Assembly: GCF_023701525.1 (NCBI RefSeq)
Contig: NZ_JAMQAW010000052.1
Span: forward strand, 1-64,000
DNA: 64,000 nt
From: Streptomyces albipurpureus
Lineage (GTDB): Bacteria > Actinomycetota > Actinomycetes > Streptomycetales > Streptomycetaceae
Reading direction: 5' to 3'
This document shows, piece by piece, positions 58,621 through 64,000 of this stretch (the first letter of the stretch is position 1; each line of letters begins with the position of its first letter). Position numbers and translations under genes: made by a program. The notes below the pieces were generated by a model. The model ran no database searches, was not told where the DNA came from, and saw nothing but the letters and a program-made list of their open reading frames with translations.

Positions 58621-59835
58621 CTATCGGCCTGCCCGTCCAGGCCCAGTGGGATGGCCGGATGCGGCGGACAAGATCACGTCCACCAGCCTGTCCGCCGCAT
58701 CCGGCCGTCCGTGTGCCCGGGCCCGCTCCGCCATGGCGACACGCCGCACGGGGTCCGTCAGGAGCGGACCGGCCGCTGCGCGCAAGCTGTCGGCTGTGAC
58801 CTCACCCAGCAGAGCAACGGCCGCGCCGCTCTCCTCCAGGTGCCGGGCGTTGTGCGCCTGCTCGTTCCCGGCCGAGGAGGCAAGCGGGATGAACACCGCG
58901 GGCTTGCCAAGGGCGGTCAGCTCCGCCAGCGTGCCCGCCCCGCTTCGCGAGATCACGACGTCTGCCAGCGCCAGGACGTCAGGAAGCTCCGGGCCGACGA
59001 ACCCGGTCAGGTGGTACCGGCGGGACAACGCGGGGGAAAGTGCGGCGGCCTGCTTCCGCAGGCTTTCGACATGTGCCGGCCCGCACTGGTGGATCACGTT
59101 CGCACGCTCCAACAGCCAGGGGAGCGCATCCCGCACAACATCGTTGATCTGCTGAGACCCTTGGGCGCCCCCAGTGACGTACACCGTTGGCACGTTCCGG
59201 TCGAAGCCGCGCAGCTCCAGCGTCTCGATCGCTTTGCTCGCGTGCCCGGCCAGTACCTCGGGGCGAATCGGATTGCCCGTCACCACCGCCATCTCCCGTA
59301 CCGACTCGGGCAGGAGCGGCAGAGACGACTCGGACGAGAGGGCGATGTACGTCGCCGAGCCGGAGAGTTTCCGGTTGGCCAGGCCCAGGCGCACGGTCTG
59401 CTCGTGCAACACCAGCGGGCGGCGGCACATACGGGCAGCCAGACCGGCGGGAACAGCGACATACCCGCCGGTGGCGAGTACGACATCCGGCTGGAAGCCA
59501 GCGATGATCCTCCGGGCCTGAGCCACACCGAGCGGCACGCGCGCCATGTCCCGCACATTCGCCGGCGACACCAATTTGAGCGGATTCGCCGAACGGCGGA
59601 TCTTGCCCGTCGCGACCGTGACGAACGCGACGCCCTCGGCCGGGGCAACTCGTGCCTCCAGGCCGTCCTGCGTACCGATCCACAGCGCGTCCAACGCTCG
59701 GCCGTTCGCCGCGAGTCGGGCCTGTAGCGTCCGGATCGCAGTCAAGGCCGGATAAGTGTGGCCGCCGGTCCCTCCCCCAGTGACGATCAGGCGGAAGGCA
59801 CTTGAGGGATGGGAAGCGCTGTTCACCCCCCGCAC
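58621..59835 (-). CDS. MurG-type UDP-GlcNAc transferase paralogue
   Basis: This 404-residue GT-B glycosyltransferase resembles MurG, which adds GlcNAc to lipid I. It has the MurG N-terminal loop TGGGTGGHTYPA, ATGGYVAVPA, LHEQTVRLGLANR, TGGAQGSQQIND and ISRSGAGTLAEL, all in the usual order, so catalysis is likely. It is not in a division/cell-wall cluster, so this should be a second copy beside the housekeeping murG. The start is uncertain: GTG at 59835 or 59826, neither with a good ribosome binding site. Only 26 bases separate it from the next hairpin. Confidence 0.85.
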   Translation of the reverse strand: MRGVNSASHPSSAFRLIVTGGGTGGHTYPALTAIRTLQARLAANGRALDALWIGTQDGLEARVAPAEGVAFVTVATGKIRRSANPLKLVSPANVRDMARVPLGVAQARRIIAGFQPDVVLATGGYVAVPAGLAARMCRRPLVLHEQTVRLGLANRKLSGSATYIALSSESSLPLLPESVREMAVVTGNPIRPEVLAGHASKAIETLELRGFDRNVPTVYVTGGAQGSQQINDVVRDALPWLLERANVIHQCGPAHVESLRKQAAALSPALSRRYHLTGFVGPELPDVLALADVVISRSGAGTLAELTALGKPAVFIPLASSAGNEQAHNARHLEESGAAVALLGEVTADSLRAAAGPLLTDPVRRVAMAERARAHGRPDAADRLVDVILSAASGHPTGPGRAGR

Positions 59836-59861
59836 ATTACTGGCGGGCGCGCATAGAGGAA

Positions 59862-59900
59862 AACGGCCGGAGCCCCCGCACAGTGTGGGCTCCGGCCGTT
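59862..59900 (-). terminator. Perfect 14-bp terminator of the aldehyde dehydrogenase gene
   Basis: Arms 59862-59875 and 59887-59900 are perfect complements with an 11-base loop, followed on the minus strand by TTTTCC. It starts 20 bases past the stop. It separates core genes on the right from the accessory stretch on the left. Confidence 0.8.
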
Positions 59901-59919
59901 GGTTTGTACTCGCGGGAAA

Positions 59920-61365
59920 CTACAGGGCGAGGCCCGTCAGGACCAGTACCCGCTCATAGGTGTAGTCGTCCATCGCGTAGGCGACTCCCTCGCGGCCCAC
60001 GCCGGACTGCTTGGCTCCGCCGTACGGCATCTGGTCGGCGCGGTAGGACGGGACATCGCCGACGATCACGCCGCCGACCTCCAGCGCGCGGTGGGCGCGG
60101 AAGGCGGTCTGGACGTCGTGGGTGAAGACTCCGGCCTGGAGGCCGTACGGGGAGTCGTTGACGGCGGCGAACGCCTCGGCCTCGCCGGTCACCTTGCTGA
60201 CCGTGAGGACCGGTCCGAAGACCTCCTCGCAGGAGATGGTGGTGTCCGCGGGGACCTCGGCGAGGACGGTGGGGGCGTAGGTGGCGTTGTCGCGCTTGCC
60301 GCCGGTGAGGAGTTGGGCGCCCGCCTGTACGGCCTCGTTCACCCAGGACTCGACGCGCTTGGCGGCGTCCTCGTTGACCAGCGGGCCCACGTCGGTGGCG
60401 TCGTCGGCGGGGTCGCCGGTGACCTGGGCCTCCACGGCGGCCACGATCTTCGGGAGCAGTCGGTCGTAGACGGAGGCGTCGGCGATCACCCGCTGGACCG
60501 AGATGCAGGACTGGCCGCCCTGGTAGTTGGAGAAGGTGGCGATGCGGGTCGCGGCCCAGTCCAGGTCCTGGTCGGACGCCCAGTCCGCGAGGACGACCGC
60601 GGCGCCGTTGCCGCCGAGCTCCAGGGTGCAGTGCTTGCGCGGTACCGAGTCCATGATCGCGTAACCGACGGGACCCGAGCCGGTGAAGGAGATCACGGGC
60701 AGCCGCTCGTCCTGGACCAGGGCGGGCATCCGGTCGTTCGGGACCGGCAGCACCGACCAGGAGCCGGCCGGCAGCTCGGTCTCCGCGAGCAGTTCGCCGA
60801 GGACCAGCGAGGAGATCGGGGTGGCCGGGGCGGGCTTCAGGATGATCGGGGCGCCGACGGCGAGTGCGGGGGCCACCTTGTGGGCGCTCAGGTTCAGCGG
60901 GAAGTTGAAGGGCGCGATACCGAGGACGACGCCCTTGGGGATGCGCCGGGTCAGGGCGAGACGTCCGGTGCCGCCGGCGTCGGTGTCCAGGCGCTGGGCC
61001 TCGCCGCCGTTGAAGCGGCGGGCCTCCTCTGCGGCGAGCCGGAAGACGGACACGGCCCGGCCGACCTCACCGCGGGCCCACTTGATGGGCTTGCCGTTCT
61101 CGGCCGAGATCAGCTGGGCGATCTCCTCGTTGCGCTCGGCGAGACGCTTCGCCACGTGGTCGAGCGCGGTGGCGCGCACATGGGCCGGGGTGGCCGCGAA
61201 CTCCTCGCGTACGGCGTAGGCGGCGGCGACAGCTTCCTCGACCTGGGCCTCGGTGGGCACCGAGACCCGGCCGACGAGACGACCGTCCCACGAGTTGGTG
61301 ACATCAAAGGTGGTCTCGCCAGTGGCCGCACGGCCGGCGAGCCAGAAGGCGTGGGTGGAGGTCAT
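59920..61365 (-). CDS. Aldehyde dehydrogenase family protein
   Basis: This 481-residue NAD(P)-dependent enzyme has the cofactor motifs PFNFPLN and FTGSGPVGYAI, the catalytic Glu in ELGGNGAA and the catalytic Cys in YQGGQSC, and ends with the usual PYGGAKQSGVGREG. The substrate is not predictable from sequence; homologues include succinate-semialdehyde and other small aldehyde dehydrogenases. The ATG start gives the normal length. It seems to be transcribed alone, ended by a strong terminator. Confidence 0.93.
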   Translation of the reverse strand: MTSTHAFWLAGRAATGETTFDVTNSWDGRLVGRVSVPTEAQVEEAVAAAYAVREEFAATPAHVRATALDHVAKRLAERNEEIAQLISAENGKPIKWARGEVGRAVSVFRLAAEEARRFNGGEAQRLDTDAGGTGRLALTRRIPKGVVLGIAPFNFPLNLSAHKVAPALAVGAPIILKPAPATPISSLVLGELLAETELPAGSWSVLPVPNDRMPALVQDERLPVISFTGSGPVGYAIMDSVPRKHCTLELGGNGAAVVLADWASDQDLDWAATRIATFSNYQGGQSCISVQRVIADASVYDRLLPKIVAAVEAQVTGDPADDATDVGPLVNEDAAKRVESWVNEAVQAGAQLLTGGKRDNATYAPTVLAEVPADTTISCEEVFGPVLTVSKVTGEAEAFAAVNDSPYGLQAGVFTHDVQTAFRAHRALEVGGVIVGDVPSYRADQMPYGGAKQSGVGREGVAYAMDDYTYERVLVLTGLAL

Positions 61366-61531
61366 GTCCCGGCCCTTCCGAGGTGGAGTGCGTATGAGTG
61401 AGGCGGTGCCCGCCCCACGGTAGGGCCGGGAGGCGAATTGTTGGTTTATCCGGGGTGGAGTGATCGTCGAGGGGTTCCTGCCGCTTTGGCGCGTCGGTGA
61501 GTGGTACTCCCGGTGCCTGCTGGTGAGGGGG

Positions 61532-62527
61532 TCAGCCGCGGCGTTCGGTGCTCACGATCAGACAGACGCCTGCCACGACCACCGCACCGCCCACCGCGAT
61601 CGGCCAGCTCAGCTCCTCCTGGAGAAACAACGACCCCAGCAGCACCGCCACCACCGGATTGACATAGGCGTAGGTCGCCACCAGGGAGAGCGGAGCTCTG
61701 TGGAGCAGCCAGGCGTAGGCGGTGAACGCCACCAGCGAGCCGAACACCAGCAGATAGGCCAGGGCGATCCAGGAGCCGGTGGAGACCTCGCTCAGTACGA
61801 AGCCCCGCTGCTCGCCCCTGCCGAAACCGACCAGCGCACAGCCGATGCCGCCCGCGAACATCTCGTAGGCGCTCGCGGTGTACGGGTTGGCGGGGATCGG
61901 GATGCGGGAGGAGGAGAAGGAGCCCACCGACCAGCAGAGGGTTGCCGCGATCACCACGAGGACGCCCCAGAGCTGTACGTCACCGCTGAGGCCCGGCAGG
62001 GTGAGCACGGCCAGGCCCACCAAGCCCAGCAGCACACCGCCGTACGCGCCGATGCCGGGGCGTTCACCGGCCAGCAGACGCAGCAGCACCACCCAGGCCG
62101 GTACGACCGCCACCAGGAGCGCTGCCAGGCCGGAGGGGACGGCGGTCTCGGCCAGGACGATCAGACCGTTGCCGCCGAGCAGTAGCAGCAGACCGACCAG
62201 GGTGACCGAGGCCAGTTGGGCCCGGGTCAGCCGTAGTGCGGCCAGGCCCTGGCGCCAGGCGACCAGGGCGGCGAGGATCAGGCCCGCGAGGATGAAGCGG
62301 GCTCCGGCCGAGAGGAACGGCGGCATGGTCTCGACCACGACGGCGATGCCCAGATAGGTCGAGCCCCAGACGACGTACACAATGGCGAGCGCGGCCCAGA
62401 CCGCACTGGATATTCGCCGACGGGGGCGAGTCGGCGGCGCGAGTGCCAGACCCTCTACGGGTGCGACGGGTGCGACGGGTGCGGTGGAGTCGGCGGCGGG
62501 CAGGCCGGTGTCAGCGCGTTCTCTCAT
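61532..62527 (-). CDS. EamA/DMT-family transporter
   Basis: This 331-residue protein starts with a Pro/Ala-rich cytoplasmic leader containing VAPVAPV repeats. About ten membrane helices follow, arranged as two EamA repeats (SAVWAALAIVYVVWGSTYLGI... and WGVLVVIAATLCWSVGSFSSSR...). The final helix and a short basic end are typical. Such proteins export small metabolites or amino acids; no substrate can be named. It follows the PucR regulator gene on the same strand, 213 bases downstream. Confidence 0.9.
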   Translation of the reverse strand: MRERADTGLPAADSTAPVAPVAPVEGLALAPPTRPRRRISSAVWAALAIVYVVWGSTYLGIAVVVETMPPFLSAGARFILAGLILAALVAWRQGLAALRLTRAQLASVTLVGLLLLLGGNGLIVLAETAVPSGLAALLVAVVPAWVVLLRLLAGERPGIGAYGGVLLGLVGLAVLTLPGLSGDVQLWGVLVVIAATLCWSVGSFSSSRIPIPANPYTASAYEMFAGGIGCALVGFGRGEQRGFVLSEVSTGSWIALAYLLVFGSLVAFTAYAWLLHRAPLSLVATYAYVNPVVAVLLGSLFLQEELSWPIAVGGAVVVAGVCLIVSTERRG

Positions 62528-62687
62528 CAGTCCTTCTGAAGTCCCCAGACGGCGGTCCGGGCGACTCCCCTCCGCTGCGTCGACGAGACTTTAGGGAGTA
62601 CGGCGGCGGCCTGCCAAGGCTTTTGCCCGACTTCGGGCAGTAGGACGGAAGGATCTTCTGCGCTGGTTCAGAGATCTTCTGTGTTGG

Positions 62688-62751
62688 TTCACTGACCGGG
62701 GTTGGTTCACTGTCCGGGTCAGTTCACTGTCCGGGTCAGTTCACTGTCCGG
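62688..62751. repeat. 17-bp tandem repeat across the pucR stop codon
   Basis: The unit TTCACTGTCCGGGTCAG occurs at 62706-62722 and 62723-62739, then partly at 62740-62751, with a degenerate copy before it (62688-62705). Each copy contains TCA, the reverse complement of the pucR stop TGA, whose own copy is at 62741-62743. Confidence 0.85.
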
Positions 62752-64000
62752 CGGGGCCTGCCGTGGTCTTCAGGGCGAGCCACAGCTCCATCCGCGCATC
62801 CGGATCGTCCAGTGAGCGGCCCAGGATCTCCTCCACCCGGCGCATCCGATAGCGCAGGGTGTGACGGTGTACCCCGAGGTCGGCGGCGGCGGCGTCCCAC
62901 TGGCCGTGGCGTGACAGCCAGGCTCTGAGCGAGGCCACCAGATCGCCCCGGCCCGTCGCGTCGTGCTCGTAGAGCGGGCGCAGCATCCCATCGGCGAAGG
63001 CCCGTACGGCGTCGTCGGCGAGCAGCGGAACGACGGAACCGGCCGCCAGGTCTTCGTGCTCGACGAGGGCGCGGCCGCGTCGACGGGCGACGGAGAGTGC
63101 CTGTTCGCACTGTTTGTACGCACCGGCGACGGCGATGGGGCCGGTCGGCGCGGAGAGGCCGATCACCACCCCGGCTTCGTCGGCTTCCTGCGGGGCGTAC
63201 ACCGCGAGGCAGTCGGCGACCACCGCTCCTCCGTCGGCGGCCAGCACCGCCAGTCGACCGTCGGTGTCCGGTACCGCGATCAGTGTCTGCCCCGCCCGTG
63301 AGGCCGCGGCTTCCAGTGACTCGGCCAGGGCCTGGAGTTGCGGGCCGCCGTCGTCGGCGGGGAAGAGGGGTTCGGCGAGCAGCAGCCGGAAGGGGGCGTC
63401 GAGGAGGGTGCCGTAGAGGTCGCCGGCGACGGCCCGGGCATGGTCGGGTTCGCCCGAGAGCAGCATGCTCAGGACGGCGGCGCCCAGGCGTTGTTCGGCC
63501 TGCTGGAGCGCGCGGGAGCGTTCGGTGGTGAGGGTGAGCAGGGCGATGGCGGAGTGCACGGCATAGCGTTCGGCGGTGCCGAGTGGGGCGCCGGTGCCGA
63601 CGGCGAGCGCCCCACGGACCCGGCGCCCGCTGCCCAGCGACTGGAGTTCGACCCGATCGTCGCCGGTGTCGCCGGCGACGGCGCTCGCCGGTGCGGAACG
63701 CTCGCGCAGCCGCTCCACATCGCCGGTGAGCCGGGCGGCGCGCCGGGCGGCCCAGTCGGGGGACGCTGCGACGACGGCGCCCGACGCGTCGTAGAGCGCG
63801 GCCCAGCCGTGCACATGGGCGGCGAGTCGGGCGATGACGGCGCTCGGGCCGTCGGAGAGCGCGGCCCGGGTCAGTTCACGCTGGACCTCGAATCCGGCGG
63901 TGACCGCCCGGTACTGATCGGCGGCGATGGCGGCCGAGACCGCTTTGCTGATGGCGAGGAAGGGGGTGCGGCGGGGTACGGCGAGCAGCGGGAAGCCCTC
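62741..64000 (-). CDS. PucR-family transcriptional regulator, 5' end outside the window
   Basis: The frame is open to the right edge and continues upstream (EGFPLLAVPRRTPFLAISKAVSAAI...), so the gene is cut by the window. The visible 419 codons include part of the PucR N-terminal sensor, a GGDEF-like middle region, and the C-terminal PucR helix-turn-helix (GQWDAAAADLGVHRHTLRYRMRRVEEILGR, seen in pieces at about 62810-62910). In this family the regulated genes are often adjacent metabolic or transport genes, here possibly the aldehyde dehydrogenase or the EamA transporter. The stop lies in a tandem repeat. Confidence 0.88.
   Translation of the reverse strand, partial: EGFPLLAVPRRTPFLAISKAVSAAIAADQYRAVTAGFEVQRELTRAALSDGPSAVIARLAAHVHGWAALYDASGAVVAASPDWAARRAARLTGDVERLRERSAPASAVAGDTGDDRVELQSLGSGRRVRGALAVGTGAPLGTAERYAVHSAIALLTLTTERSRALQQAEQRLGAAVLSMLLSGEPDHARAVAGDLYGTLLDAPFRLLLAEPLFPADDGGPQLQALAESLEAAASRAGQTLIAVPDTDGRLAVLAADGGAVVADCLAVYAPQEADEAGVVIGLSAPTGPIAVAGAYKQCEQALSVARRRGRALVEHEDLAAGSVVPLLADDAVRAFADGMLRPLYEHDATGRGDLVASLRAWLSRHGQWDAAAADLGVHRHTLRYRMRRVEEILGRSLDDPDARMELWLALKTTAGPAGQ

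Noticed and set aside
54301-59835. Integrative element (prophage, ICE or IS) for the accessory stretch
   Set aside because: No integrase, transposase, tRNA attachment site or flanking direct repeat was found; the junction looks like a replacement or deletion.

Overview
This 64 kb window is chromosomal DNA from a Streptomyces or very close relative. The evidence is high GC with G/C-ending codons, frequent GTG and TTG starts, GA-rich ribosome binding sites, and a gene order (rnj-dapA-thyX, rpsO-pnp-M16-dapB, an ESX locus, ribF, truB-rbfA-infB-nusA-rimP, proS, ispG-M50-dxr) that I recognise as the Streptomyces core arrangement. No rRNA, tRNA, CRISPR array, integrase or insertion sequence was seen.

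Layout. (1) 1-10.6 kb: housekeeping genes, all minus apart from two small + strand membrane proteins. They cover RNA decay and ribosome genes (rnj, pnp, rpsO), lysine/diaminopimelate synthesis (dapA, dapB), flavin-dependent thymidylate synthase (thyX) and an M16 protease. (2) 10.8-26.7 kb: a type VII (ESX) secretion locus in several transcription units. It has eccD, eccC, a DUF397 protein, two WXG100 proteins, a mycosin protease, eccB, eccE, an unknown protein and a 1225-residue EspI-like protein with a Pro/Gln-rich arm and a MinD/ParA-type ATPase. (3) 26.9-32.7 kb: a five-gene oligopeptide ABC importer operon with overlapping genes. (4) 32.8-41.6 kb: ribF, then the rimP-nusA-ylxR-infB-DUF503-rbfA-truB translation/transcription operon. 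(5) 41.7-53.4 kb: a lipoprotein/ferritin-like pair, a probable pseudokinase of the aminoglycoside phosphotransferase fold, proS, two acetyltransferases, ispG, an M50 site-2 protease, dxr and an acyl-CoA dehydrogenase. (6) 53.6-59.8 kb: an accessory stretch. It begins with a MazG-like gene and the 3' end of a nuclease/phosphatase gene whose 5' part is missing. An unknown four-gene minus-strand module follows, ending in a HATPase protein, with a divergent XRE-TPR regulator. A small antitoxin-like gene and a MurG paralogue lie beyond. Two hand-counted 60-base samples here are 55% and 62% G+C (55321-55380, 56341-56400). (7) 59.9-64 kb: an aldehyde dehydrogenase, an EamA transporter and a PucR regulator cut by the window end.

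The most unusual items are the accessory module at 54.3-57.9 kb with its junction in a truncated nuclease gene, the probable pseudokinase at 42.9 kb, the oligopeptide-binding protein that seems anchored by its C-terminus instead of by lipid, and several long perfect hairpins in places where they could control expression, notably just ahead of the rnj ribosome binding site and between infB and the DUF503 gene. All family assignments come from reading the translated sequences; no database search was run.
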